The position numbers were made by a program, and so were the translations under genes. Positions 1 through 10,756 of a stretch of DNA of 64,000 nt are shown piece by piece (position 1 is the first letter of the stretch; every line of letters starts with the position of its first letter). The notes beneath the pieces are model-generated. The model saw nothing but the letters and a program-made list of their open reading frames with translations. It had not been told where the DNA came from and made no database searches. Origin of the DNA: Gymnogyps californianus (Eukaryota > Chordata > Aves > Accipitriformes > Cathartidae); NCBI RefSeq assembly GCF_018139145.2, contig NC_059477.1, forward strand, positions 14,433,522 through 14,497,521. Reading direction: 5' to 3'.

Positions 1-1339
1 TACGTATTCATAAAAAACAAAAAGGAAACAGAAGCACAGAGCAAGCCAACAGATGTCTACCTGGCTCTTAATTGGATTTTATGTGTCCCCAGTGTAGCAA
101 ATACAGCATTATTTACAGCCAGGCTCTAAGAATTAGATACATCTGGAGGAGTGGTGAAACCTGAACCAGGCTACAAGAGTTGATAGATTAACTGAAATGA
201 AGAGCTGCCCCATTTTCCCCTTCTTATCTTCTCCCTTCCCACCTATGTACCTGTTCCCCATTGTGTGTCGAATCAAACCAAGATATTGCCCAAGGGAATG
301 CTTATAAAAATGAAAAAATACCAGCAAAAAAGAGGATTTCTGCTCTTGTGGAGCTTCATCAGCATTTTCTAATTGTACAGCAATGATGATAATAAAAAGG
401 CTGCCCTCTGCTTTCAGCTATAATTTGGATAATCAACTGAAAGCCATAATGAAACTAACTGTGATTGCTTTCTGCTAGGCTGCTAGTTCACAGAAACTCA
501 TTGTTGGGGAGAGTTAAAAGTTACGACTCCTGCTACAGGGATATGTCACTGTGTTCCAGAGGAACATGTGACTTGTAATTCTTTTCCATATAGCTTTATT
601 AGAGGCAAAACTTAAAGCATAAAGGTATAGGGACTTGAGCTTTTTTTAAAAATGTTAAGCGTCAATGTTGACAGTGCCAAATGAGGTGCACACCTAGGCT
701 GGGTGGACTTGTAGACACAGAGGATTTCAGAGGTGGTAATGATGTCTCTGGCCTTAAAATCCCTGAGGACTTTGGTGTGTGGTAGCAGCAGTCAGTGCTC
801 TGCCCATAGGCACAAGAGCCACTGGCCACACAGCGACAGGCAAGCCAGATTTTACCTCTGGGAGGAAGGCAGGAGCTAAGTCATGCTTTGAGTCTTTGCT
901 TTCTGGGCTCTGGATGCAGTTGGGGATATTCTGGGTGCGTGAGATTTTGGGTGCTGGCGTTCCCCAGCACCAGGCCTGAATGTGAGCTGTCCCTGTCTGT
1001 GATGTGCTGTGGGTATGTCTTGACTAACAGATCCAGTGCTGGATGTGAGTACTTTGGTCCAAATTGCCCTTCCATCCACATCCACTGAGGAGGAGTGAGG
1101 AGCTCCTGTGCAAGGGCTTGGGAGCAGCCTTCCTCCTTGGCCAGAATAAGGGCGCTGCCATAGCGGGTGCAGCCTGTGACCCCCAAATCTGGCTTCTGAA
1201 GCAGGTCTGTTCCCCTGCGTGCCCTGGATGTGTCATGGGCTTCCGCGGCAGTGGAAGCCACTGAAAACCGGGCTGGTAATTTAGGTGTTTGCTACTGCAC
1301 GGATTCAAATTGCTTATGTTAGGCAGCTGAGCGTGATCA
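1..1339. other. Upstream flank of FZD5, no gene seen
   Basis: The stretch is AT-rich up to about 650 and then becomes mixed. Open frames here are short, lack recognisable domains and have no splice-site support. By conserved gene order this should lie between FZD5 and PLEKHM3, but no PLEKHM3 coding sequence is visible. Distal FZD5 regulatory elements could be present but cannot be recognised from one sequence. Confidence 0.6.
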
Positions 1340-3300
1340 CCACGGTAGCTCCGGCAGGAGCCCGCGTTTCCCAGAGCGCTGGGAAGGGGCCTCTGCCCCG
1401 GGCAGGGTCTCTCGAAAGCGCCGGTTTCGTTCATTTGCACCGTGCTCCAACGCCTGCCGCCTGCTTGGGCGGAAAGTGGTTCGTGAAGCATCTCCTGCGG
1501 CTCCGACGTGGAGCGGCGAGCCGGCCGGGAGCCCAGGCGAGGAATGTGGTAGCGCAGCTGCCTGCACCCTGCCAGCTGGGCGGGCGCAGGCAGGTCCGGT
1601 TTCCCTTCCCCGCGGAGGCTCAGCTTTCCGGGAGGCGGGAGCGCTGCCCTGCCAGGCAGCCGGGGAGCGCGCAGCAGCAGGAGGAGGCAGCGGGAGATGC
1701 TGCCGTGATCCTTGTAGCCGGGCTGATGTACGATTGCCGGAGCAAGGCCAACGCGGGGCAGGACCCCTGCACGCCGTTCCCCCCCTTTCCCCCCATCCCG
1801 TTACGGCGGGGTGAGGCCCCGGCCCCCTCCCGCGGAGAGGGGCTGAGGGGCCCGAAGAGGAGGAGGCGAAGAAGCGGCAGCAGCACCGCAGACGCCGCCA
1901 GCCTCCTCCCCCAGCCGCTGTCCCCGTGCCGCTTTGCTCTTCACGCTGACGAGGGGAAGCCGAGCCGAGCCGGGCCGGGCAGGCGCGGCGCCGGGGCGGG
2001 CGGGGGGTCCCGGGTCTCGGGAGGGGCCCGGCGGGCAAGACGGGAAGAAGTTAGGATCCCTGCAGCAGACAAGGAGCCGGGGGCGGACGCGGAGCGGTCA
2101 GCCGTTAGGCAGCACCGTCACCTTCTCACTTCGCCGCCTCTCCCCGGGCCGCTGCCGCCGGCCGGGCCGGGGCCGGGGCCGCCGCGGGTCTCCGAGCGCC
2201 GGCGGGCGGGGGTCCGTCAGGACGCCTCCAACAGCCGGGGCCAGGCGGGCGGGGGCCGGGGGCAGCGCGGCCTCCCGGCGGGGCGCCTCGCCTCGCCGCC
2301 GCGGGACTCCGCGCCCCGGGCGGGGGCGGCCCTTGGGAGCCCCGGCGGGGGCGGGGCCAGCGGCGGGGGGCTGGGCTGTGGGCCGGACCATGGGCGTTCC
2401 CGGGGCGGGGGGCGTGCCGCGGGGCGGGGCGCGGGCGCGGCGCGGTGCGGGGGCGCCCGCCCGCCCCAGAGCGCAGGTGGCGGCGGCGGCGGCGGCAGTG
2501 GCGGTCCCGGCGGGGCCCCGCTCCCGGCGCGGCGGCGGCGGCGGCGGCGGCAGGTGCCCGGGGCATGCGGCGGCGGTAGGACGCGCGGCGGCGATGGGCG
2601 GCCGGGGGCTGCCGGTGCCGCTGGTGCTGGGGCTGCCGCTACTGCTGGGGCTGCCGCTACTGCTGGGGCTGCCGGCGGCGGGGCGCGCCGCCTCCAAGGC
2701 GCTGGTGTGCCAGGAGATCACGGTGCCGATGTGCAAGGGCATCGGCTACAACCTCACCTACATGCCCAACCAGTTCAACCACGACACGCAGGACGAGGCC
2801 GGGCTGGAGGTGCACCAGTTCTGGCCGCTGGTGGAGATCCAGTGCTCCCCGGACCTGCGTTTCTTCCTCTGCAGCATGTACACCCCCATCTGCCTGCCCG
2901 ACTACACCAAGCCGCTGCCCCCCTGCCGCTCCGTCTGCGAGCGGGCCAAGGCCGGCTGCTCGCCCATCATGCAGCAGTACGGCTTCGCCTGGCCTGAGAG
3001 GATGAGCTGTGACAGCCTGCCGGTGCTGGGGGACACTGAGGTGCTCTGCATGGGATACAACCGCACGGAAGCCACCACCCTGCCGCCTTTCTTCGGGAAG
3101 CCCACGCGCCCAGCCAAGGATGCGGCCAAAAACCTGACGCCGCTTGATGGGCAGCGCCCCTCGGGGCTGGACTGCGGCCGGACTTGCAAGTGCAAAGCGC
3201 CCCTCATCCCCATCTCCAAGGAGTCCCATCCGCTGTACAACCGCATCAGGACCGGGCAGGTACCCAACTGCGCCATCCCCTGCTACCAGCCCTACTTTAC
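1340..3300. promoter_or_regulatory. FZD5: CpG island, FZD5 promoter and 5' region
   Basis: GC content and CpG density rise sharply after about 1340 and become extreme between 1950 and 2700, with many CCGCCC/GGGCGG (Sp1-type) boxes and two GGC-triplet runs near 2479-2500 and 2530-2551. The island continues into the FZD5 coding exon. No TATA box is evident, which fits a CpG-island promoter. The exact start site cannot be fixed. Mammalian FZD5 has a 5'UTR intron; I could not define the corresponding boundaries here. The island-plus-gene arrangement is clear, the limits are approximate. Confidence 0.75.
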
Positions 3301-4342
3301 CCAGGATGAGAAGACCTTCGCCACCTTCTGGATTGGCCTCTGGTCCATCCTCTGCTTCCTCTCCACCTCCACCACCGTGGCCACCTTCCTTATCGACATG
3401 GAGCGCTTCAAGTACCCCGAGCGCCCCATCATCTTCCTCTCTGCTTGCTACCTCTTTGTCTCCGTGGGCTACATTGTGCGGCTGGTCGCAGGGCATGCCA
3501 ACGTGGCTTGCAACCCAGAGCACCACCACATCCACTATGAGACCACGGGCCCTGCCCTCTGCACCGTGGTTTTCCTTCTCCTCTACTTCTTCGGCATGGC
3601 CAGCTCCATCTGGTGGGTCATCCTGTCCCTCACCTGGTTCCTGGCAGCTGGCATGAAGTGGGGCAACGAGGCCATCGCTAGCTATGCGCAGTACTTCCAC
3701 CTGGCCGCCTGGCTCATCCCCAGTGCCAAATCCATCGCTGTACTGGCACTCAGCTCTGTGGATGGCGACCCGGTGGCTGGGGTTTGCTACGTGGGCAACC
3801 AGAGCCTGGAGAACCTGCGGGGCTTTGTGCTGGCACCACTGGTGGTTTATCTCTTCACTGGCAGCCTCTTCCTGCTGGCCGGCTTCGTCTCGCTCTTTCG
3901 CATCCGCAGCGTGATCAAGCAGGGTGGCACCAAGACTGACAAGCTGGAGAAGCTGATGATCCGCATCGGCATCTTCACCGTGCTCTACACTGTGCCTGCC
4001 ACCATTGTCATCGCCTGCTACATCTACGAGCAGCACAACCGGGAGGCGTGGGAGCGGGCACAGAACTGCTCCTGCCCGGGGGACCCTCACCGCCCCAAGC
4101 CTGACTATGCTGTCTTCATGCTCAAGTACTTCATGTGCCTTGTGGTGGGCATCACCTCCGGTGTCTGGATCTGGTCCGGCAAGACGCTCGAGTCCTGGAG
4201 GCGCTTCACAGCCCGCTGCTGCCGGGCCAGGAAGCCCGCAGGCGCCTCCGTGTACGGTGAGGCCAGCCCGACGCTGGCAGGCAGGACGGTGCTGCCCAGC
4301 ATGGCCTCCTACCACAAGCAGGTCCCGCTGTCCCACGTGTGA
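2594..4342 (+). CDS. FZD5: Frizzled-5, Wnt receptor (single coding exon, 582 aa)
   Basis: FZD5 is a seven-pass plasma-membrane receptor that binds Wnt ligands and signals through Dishevelled, mainly to beta-catenin with LRP5/6. An N-terminal hydrophobic signal peptide (about residues 1-31) is followed by the cysteine-rich Wnt-binding domain with ten cysteines (C39, C47, C84, C93, C100, C111, C115, C122, C139, C152). The linker and seven hydrophobic helices run from about 244 to 528. The cytoplasmic KTLESW (530-535) is the KTxxxW Dishevelled-binding motif, and the tail ends in LSHV, a PDZ-type terminus. Asn-X-Ser/Thr sites are N53, N156, N180, N402 and N491. The SHV terminus and the CCNYL1/METTL21A neighbourhood favour FZD5 over its close paralogue FZD8. 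The length is near the 585 aa of human FZD5. ATG 2594 was chosen because it directly precedes the signal peptide and has G at -3 and +4; an in-frame ATG also exists at 2390. Confidence 0.97.
   Translation: MGGRGLPVPLVLGLPLLLGLPLLLGLPAAGRAASKALVCQEITVPMCKGIGYNLTYMPNQFNHDTQDEAGLEVHQFWPLVEIQCSPDLRFFLCSMYTPICLPDYTKPLPPCRSVCERAKAGCSPIMQQYGFAWPERMSCDSLPVLGDTEVLCMGYNRTEATTLPPFFGKPTRPAKDAAKNLTPLDGQRPSGLDCGRTCKCKAPLIPISKESHPLYNRIRTGQVPNCAIPCYQPYFTQDEKTFATFWIGLWSILCFLSTSTTVATFLIDMERFKYPERPIIFLSACYLFVSVGYIVRLVAGHANVACNPEHHHIHYETTGPALCTVVFLLLYFFGMASSIWWVILSLTWFLAAGMKWGNEAIASYAQYFHLAAWLIPSAKSIAVLALSSVDGDPVAGVCYVGNQSLENLRGFVLAPLVVYLFTGSLFLLAGFVSLFRIRSVIKQGGTKTDKLEKLMIRIGIFTVLYTVPATIVIACYIYEQHNREAWERAQNCSCPGDPHRPKPDYAVFMLKYFMCLVVGITSGVWIWSGKTLESWRRFTARCCRARKPAGASVYGEASPTLAGRTVLPSMASYHKQVPLSHV
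2633..2674 (+). repeat. FZD5: 18-bp tandem repeat in the FZD5 signal peptide
   Basis: Two perfect 18-bp copies, ctgccgctactgctgggg at 2633-2650 and 2651-2668, are flanked by partial copies. Each encodes LPLLLG, giving a signal-peptide core of LVLGLPLLLGLPLLLGLP. In-frame gain or loss of a unit would change only the length of the hydrophobic core. Confidence 0.9.
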
Positions 4343-6707
4343 CCGGAGCAAGCCTCAGTGACCCCAGCCACAGGGAGGAGAGGGTTGCAAAGACCCTGGG
4401 CCACAGAAGAGGGGGTGGCAGCTGGGCCACCCCTGGCATCCTCAGCCCCACCGTGGCAGTGCTGCCCGGGACCGAGCGTGTGCGCCCACAGGGCACGGAG
4501 CAGCCACGGCCCCAGGCAGGGCAGGGAGAGGTGCTGCCAGCGATGTGGGGGCAGAGGGACAGGGAGGCCTGGAGCCTGGCACCACCGTGTATGCCCCATT
4601 TGGGGTCCTACGCCCTGTTTGGTATCCTGGGGTGCTGCTGCCTGTGGGCCGGTCAGGTGGCAGGTAGCCCTTGAGCACTGATTTGTGCCTCACAATGAGC
4701 CTCTGGGCAGGTCTTGCTGGTGCCGGGGTGAAGGGGAGAGCTGCAGCAGGCAGGGCGGGTGGAGGCCCCCGACCCTGGGTGATGTGCTGGCACTGGCACC
4801 GAGCTGCTCGCCAGAACCTGGGGGGGCGGTGCGAGGGGGCCGGGGAGAGCTGGCAGTGGGGGCTGCCTGCCTGCCGTGCTCCACCCAGGCCCCCCGGGCA
4901 GAGTGGGACGGTGCCCCCAGGGCCCCCGGAGCCCCCAGGCACAGCTACGTGTTGTGGAGGAGAGGGTTGGAGAGGGCTGGGGGCCCCTGGCATGCCGCTG
5001 CCGCTGGTCCCGCTTGGGCAGCAGCACGCTGAGCAGGAGGGAGGGAGCTGCACGGGCTGGGGGCTTCGCGGGCGGTGGTGGTGCAGGAGGAAGGGGCTGC
5101 AGAGAGGAACTGCCACTCAGCCTTTGAGGCGGGCAGGGACAGGGTCCGAACTGTCTGCAGCACAGGTGGGGACCAGGCGACCCCAGAGTGCATGCCAGCT
5201 GTCCCCGGGCAGGGGGCTCAGGGCCGGGCAGGGGCTGGTGCCGGTGGGGCTCACCTCTGCAGCACCGACTTCAAGGTTTGACCCGCCACTCTGTGATGGG
5301 CAGCCAGCTCCACTGCCCATGGAGCAACTCGCCCCAGAGAGCCAAGGGGCTGCGTGGGTGACAGGGCTGCTGTCCCAGCATGGGGTTCGCAAGGAGCCCA
5401 GGGCACCGCTGGCTCTGGCACCGAGAGCAGCCTCCTCCTGAGCTGCCGGGTGCTCTGGGAAGGGGTCGATGCCGCTCCGCACCTCTCGCCTCTGCAGCGG
5501 GGTGAGCTTCTCGCGTCTCGCTTGTGCTGTGCGGGTTACCTGTGGTGAGGTGGGCAGCCCCGGCGCCCTGCCCGCCGGCCTGCCGGCTGTGGCATGCAGT
5601 GCAGCAGTTAAGCGTGGCACAACCAACCCTAAAAGGGTTGTTGCGCTTCTGCAGCGGGTAGTGTGTGCATGGCAGGGGGTTCCGAGCCAGGCAGCGGTCT
5701 GTCTCTCCTGGGGAGCAGCTGGGTTTTCCAGCCAGCCAGCTTCAACACTTCGTGCTGCTTTTTTCAAAGCTGCGCCTGTGTTGGAGACAGTGCCGGGTTC
5801 GAGAGTGAGCAGTTAATTTAGCAAAAAACTCAGCGGAGCGCTCGTATTCCCTTTCCTCCAGCTTCCCAAGCCTTTTTCACTTCCCCAGGTCAGACAGCAG
5901 CAGAGCACTGACAGAACCGGTGCCTGGCATTAAGCGGTGGTGACAGCTGGGTTTCGATAAGTAGAATGGTGGTGGGAGGGCCCTGTTGTCAACTTCACCG
6001 AATGCAGCGAGGGCAAGGGGCTTTGGCTGCAGCACGGGATGGGGCACAGCTGGCGAGAGGTGGCTGCCTCTAGCTTCAGCCTGCTTGTGAAAGCACCCAC
6101 TTCTTTTTTATTTATTTTTTTTTTCCCCTGCCCTAAGTGGTGATCACGTATGTAACTGCCCCAGCCATTACTCAAGTCCTTTTTGCCCTCCTTCAAGCAT
6201 GGCACCATGACCCGGCTGCTCGAGCACTGGAGAACAACTGCTGGCTTTGTTCCCATGGGACTGCAAGGATTCGAGGTTGTTCTCGACACCCTTGGACCAC
6301 TTCAGTCAAGAAGGTTTCCACCTCATTTTAAAACCAAAGCCTGGGAAGTGAGGGGACACTCGAGTGGCACATCTACTGATAAAGGTACCGCCAAGGTACC
6401 GCTTGAGTGTCTCTGGGGCATTCTGGCCAGTGGTGCAGGGACTGAGGGCTCGGCAGGGACGGCTCAGCTGCACATATCAGCACTCTTGCGACAGAGGGCT
6501 CGCTCCCTCCAGCGTGTTGCAGTACTTCATCATGGACAGAATTGCACCATGTTGTGTTACAAACTGTAAATAGTTGTATTATAGCCTGGTTTGTACCTAC
6601 AGAAGCCGTAGTGACCTTTGATACAGGTTTGGGACAGGTGTGTTCTCGGCAGTGAGGCAGGTCAGGCACAGAGACGCTGTGGGTAGTCTCGTGTTGTAAT
6701 CCAGGGC

Positions 6708-6713
6708 ATTAAA
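6708..6713 (+). terminator. FZD5: Candidate proximal poly(A) signal ATTAAA for FZD5
   Basis: ATTAAA is the commonest variant hexamer. It lies about 2.4 kb after the FZD5 stop codon. Downstream sequence is not strikingly GU-rich, so use is uncertain. Confidence 0.25.
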
Positions 6714-6882
6714 TGACTCCAGCCTGCTCCAATCCACGCCTCGCTGGACTCCTCTCTTTCTGTAGTGCCTTTTGTAGATACAGCTAAACACACATTATGC
6801 AATACAATGAACAAAACCATGTCAAAGGTGGTGTTTTGTTGTTTTTGTTTTTTCCAAAGTGCAACTGACTGTGTAAAGCTTT

Positions 6883-6919
6883 AAAAAAAAAAAGAAAAAA
6901 AGAAAAAAAGAAAAAGAAA
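6883..6919 (+). repeat. A-rich simple repeat (AAAAAAG)n
   Basis: An uninterrupted purine stretch of A-runs separated by single G residues in the presumed FZD5 3'UTR. It could be a mispriming site for oligo-dT and so mimic a transcript end. Confidence 0.85.
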
Positions 6920-7272
6920 TCCAAGATTAGCTACAAACTGTTGCCTATTGAAAAAAGCAAGAGTATTTTCAGCTTTGATCTAACAGTAGGTTAATACAAT
7001 CAACTTGCATTTGAGCCTAGCTTCTCAGCAACAAGTGGCAGGAGGGGGAGAGGAGCCACTGCCGTGTGCCCTGTATGCTGTAGCCAATTTACATGTTGGT
7101 TTTTGCCTCTTCCGTTATTGATGCTGTTCAACATATTGTTTAAACGACTGTACTATATTTTGTGAAAAGCTGAAGAAATTTTATTCAAAGAGAAGTATCG
7201 AGATTAGTTATTTATGAGGACAAAAAAAAAAGTGTGTGTGGTTTTCTTTGCTTCTGCTAGAATATTAATTAC

Positions 7273-7278
7273 CATAAA
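7273..7278 (+). terminator. FZD5: Candidate distal poly(A) signal CATAAA for FZD5
   Basis: A variant hexamer followed within about 15-40 bases by G-rich and GTGTG sequence, the expected downstream element. It marks the point where UTR-like AT-rich sequence stops. No direct evidence of use. Confidence 0.3.
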
Positions 7279-7290
7279 ATCTTAACTGGG

Positions 7291-10200
7291 GGGGATGGGG
7301 AGGCGTGTGCTGGAGGGCTGTGCAGGGCTCTTATCACTAGGGACCGTGCAGATCTGGTGAGGCAACTACACTTGGCTGGCGCAGGAATAGCATGTTCCAT
7401 GTGCACGAACCCCACGCAGTGCTGCCCTCGGCATGGGGGGGCTGTCACACACCTGCGCCCTCACCGCTGGCATGCCATGGCCCACCACGGCGCTGAGTGT
7501 CCCAGCCTGGGTGCAGCAGCCTGGCTCTGCTCTCAACCAGGTTTAATCCTCAGGGGCTGCCGTGCCGGCTGGCTGTGCTTCTGGTTGGTGCCCGTGATCT
7601 CACTGAGAGCATGTTTCCTTGATAGGCCAAAGTCACACCTTGCTGGTAGAAGAGGGTTAACTATCAACTTTTATTGGCGTTCTGCAGTTTGCACAGTATC
7701 AGTCCCTCACCCTGCGCTGAGATCAGGCCCTGAAGAGGTGCCCTTTGATACTTTTCGGGCCAAGCAGATGACAGCTCTTAGCCAAGCAGGATGCTGCACG
7801 CCGATTTGAGTGTCCGTGTTGCCATCTGCTGTGCACTCTCTTGTGTTGGGAGGAGCACTGTAGGAAGGACAGCAAGGGGTTAAGGCTGGCTCCGTGGTGA
7901 CTAATGGTGCAGGACTCTGCTATCTAGTGTGTAGGCACACACCAGGTCCCCCTAGATAGGATCTCTTACCTGGAAGCAGCATTCCAGCACCCAGCGATAA
8001 ACCTGACAGCCGCACAGACTGACTCACCCAATTCCTCAGTGCCGGGTGATCTGCCCCCCCATGCTCAAGTACAGGCAAAACACACTGTGGGGGCTGATCC
8101 TACTGCATGCAGGGCAACTGTTTTGGGGTGTGGAGGGGACATGCACCACCTCAGCACGAGGTTCTTACTGAGGAGCTGCAGATGCCTGCTGCCTGCCTCC
8201 AGAAGTAACTCCAGCACCTTGCTGGCAGCCTTGTTGTCACCCTCACCTCCCAGGAAGCTGCCGTGTCCTCAGCTCCTCAGTAAATAGGAGTTTGGCAGAG
8301 CTGCCATCCACCACCTACCTCGAGCCACTGTTTCCGAGCAAGGGAAGGCCTATTACTGCAGGCAGCCATTTGCGACTTACTTACCTGCAGGACTCCGTTC
8401 TTGTGAGCATGCACGTGGTCACGCACACCCCAGCCTAACGCTTGTGCTGCTGTGTCGCTCCTGTGCTCTCCACGTCCCATTTGGTCAACTTAGGCCATCC
8501 TCGAGGCAGTCACTGGCTTCCTTGAGGTTGAACAGTGCAAATGCAGCACAATATCAGGCTAGGTGGCACAGGGAATGACAGCGTCTGACAGCATGGGGAC
8601 CATGTGGCTTCTCAAACAGGTTTTAATATCACAGAGCAGAAGTTTCACCTAAAAAAATGCCTTGTCCACAAAGGCAGCCTGAGACTTTTCTAATGCTATG
8701 ACAAACAAGCCCATGTTCAGCTAGTTAAATGCTCTTTCCCTAGCTAGTCAGTTGGGGGGGGGGGGGGTGTGTGTGTTAGGAAGTAAGTAAAAGTGCACTA
8801 CAGTCACTTTGGCAGCGCCCTGTAATTCACTGTATATTGTCAAACAACTTATTTGGTTCAAGTGTAGTTTTCCCAGATAGCATTGTGGAAAGTCAGTCCT
8901 ACGTAATGCTACTGCACTACTGTGCTGTGGGAAATACCAGCGCAGGATGGGGGCAGCAGCCCGCCCCGCACTGAGCTCTGAACACACCAGCTCACCCTGA
9001 CCCACACACACCTGCCAAGCCCCTGTGCGAGCTCTTGCCTCAATTGCTCTTTGGTCCTCTTCTGCTTACTCAGGTTATGCTTGACGCCTATGCTCTTATC
9101 CAAAAGCAATGGTCTTGAGATTTATTCCATCCCTGAAGTGCCTGTCCTCTTAACTGCCAAGCCCAAGTAGTTCTCATAAAGTTCCCTTAGAAACAAAATA
9201 CACAGTGCCTGTATGCAAAGGGAAAGGGCTGCTGAAGCCCAAGGACATCACGTAGCCCACAAACACATCCATGACTTCCTGCCCCTGCTGACTGCTAACA
9301 CACGACGCTAGTGTTATTCTTGTTGGCACTCACATTATTCTTGCTGGGCCATAACATAGCTATTGTCTCTGCAAACAGTATTTACTGCCAGCTGGGGAGT
9401 GCTGCCCTGGAAATGCATGCAGGCAGAGGTCACCTCAACATAGATTAAATATTCAGTTGCTGGGTTAAGAGAAACAAGGTACATTGATCCTGTAGCTGCT
9501 TGCTCTTCCCTGGGAGCAGAGGTAGGTAACAATCTCTGTAATTCCAGTACTGTGATTGATTGGTTGTTATTCTTCTTTTGCCATTTTGAGAAAAGTGCTG
9601 CCAACAGATAAAGAATAGTGAAAGTTACAGTGTATCCCCCCCCAGTTCATCTTCCAGCAGAACCACCTAAATGTGATTCGTTCTGAAACACTATCACTGC
9701 TCATTCCTTCAAAAGGGAGCTGTATGGTTTACTTTTTATTATCTACCTAAGAAATCCACTAGCTGTGTTTTCCAGAATCTAACTCTTTTAGGGGGACCAG
9801 AATGTTAAGTGTTAAATGGAATTGCTATTTTTCCTCTCTTAAGAAGCTGAGTTGTAGTTGAGCTCTGTTTAGTGTCTGCTGATCAAAATCCTACTGACAA
9901 TGTGCTCTGGGCTATGCTACAGTAAAACTAAAGCCAGTTAAGGTTCGAGGCAAAATTAAGTTCGGAGCAGCAGTCTCCTGCAGGATATATCGCAGGAGCG
10001 GCCATCAGCTCTTCAGCTGTAATTCACCTGCCATCCAGATCAGCAGGAAGAGCCTCAGTCTCATTTGGCAAAAAAGGGAAATGACTGCCCCAAGTTTCTG
10101 CTGAGCACCTCACAGCTGAATGGCTGCATTTGCAGAAGCCATGTGCCAGCCCCCAGCAAAGTGCATCCAGATTGATCCCACAAAGTTGAAGGCACCTGGC

Positions 10201-10734
10201 AGCACTAAGGAAAGAAAAGCTCGTTAGCAATTAGGTCACAAGTCAATCCAGGAGTTGGTCACTTGTAGCTTCCAATTTAGCGCTCCTCAAGGGAGGACTT
10301 AAAAAACACCAAATCACCTCCAGAGAAACTGGCCCTACTTAAAGGCCATTTAAGTGCAAAGAAACTGTCAGCCAGTAGTTATTTGAGCAGCCCGAGTCAA
10401 ATTCTAAATCCAAAGGACATGTGGGAATAGCCAGGCAGCTACGCAAGACTCTGCCACGCCTTCAGCTGAAGCAGGCTGCCAGGGCCCTGCCCCACACTGC
10501 CGACCGAGCAGCTCACAGTTGCCGAATGACCTCTGCTGCCAGCTCCCCAGACATTCACAAGTCACCGTGACAAAATGAAGGCGAGGGGCTGCTACGGGGA
10601 ATGGAGGGGCCTTAACGCGCACCACTGGGGTTTTTCTTTCTTTTTTCATACCTGAGAGAAGCTGCACAGCACCAAATACTCATGAGGGGGAATGAAATCA
10701 GACAGCTGTACAGAACACACAATTCACCTTTAAC
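7291..10734. other. Intergenic gap between convergent FZD5 and CCNYL1 3' ends
   Basis: No supported gene. Frames of up to about 150 codons (for example 7357-7809) lack recognisable motifs. A 14-base G run with a short TG repeat lies at 8754-8777. A second minus-strand AATAAA (plus-strand tttatt at 9735-9740) could extend the CCNYL1 3'UTR into this gap. Confidence 0.55.
8754..8777. repeat. G14 followed by (TG)5 simple repeat
   Basis: Fourteen consecutive G residues followed by alternating TG. Such runs are length-variable and error-prone in sequencing. Confidence 0.9.
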
Positions 10735-10750
10735 TTTAATTAAAATAGAG

Positions 10751-10756
10751 TTTATT
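10751..10756 (-). terminator. CCNYL1: CCNYL1 poly(A) signal AATAAA
   Basis: The plus strand reads tttatt, giving AATAAA on the transcript strand about 1.6 kb past the stop. A GTGTG-containing sequence follows downstream on the minus strand, as expected for a cleavage site. This is the first canonical hexamer I found after the stop. Confidence 0.6.

Larger units (their letters stand above)
4343..7290 (+). other. FZD5: Probable FZD5 3'UTR
   Basis: The first part (to about 5600) is GC-rich, then composition drifts to AT-rich with an A-rich run at 6883-6919 and ATTTA-type sequence near 7208. Mammalian FZD5 also has a multi-kilobase 3'UTR. I found no canonical AATAAA. The best end candidates are ATTAAA at 6708-6713 and CATAAA at 7273-7278, the latter followed by a G/GT-rich stretch. 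Many short open frames here are GC-driven and show no recognisable domain. Confidence 0.45.

Noticed and set aside
1285..2997. A 570-codon plus-strand open frame upstream of and overlapping FZD5 in another frame
   Set aside because: It runs through the CpG island, is Arg/Gly/Ala/Pro-rich, starts at a non-ATG codon and ends inside FZD5. It is explained by GC content.
2657..4351. A 564-codon open frame on the minus strand across FZD5
   Set aside because: It is the antisense of a strongly GC-biased coding exon, where stop codons are rare. The translation shows no domain, and its limits follow the FZD5 exon rather than independent signals.
4442..5767. Overlapping frames of 200-256 codons on both strands after FZD5
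   Set aside because: They fall in GC-rich 3'UTR-like sequence, overlap each other on opposite strands and show only Gly/Pro/Ala/Ser-rich composition.
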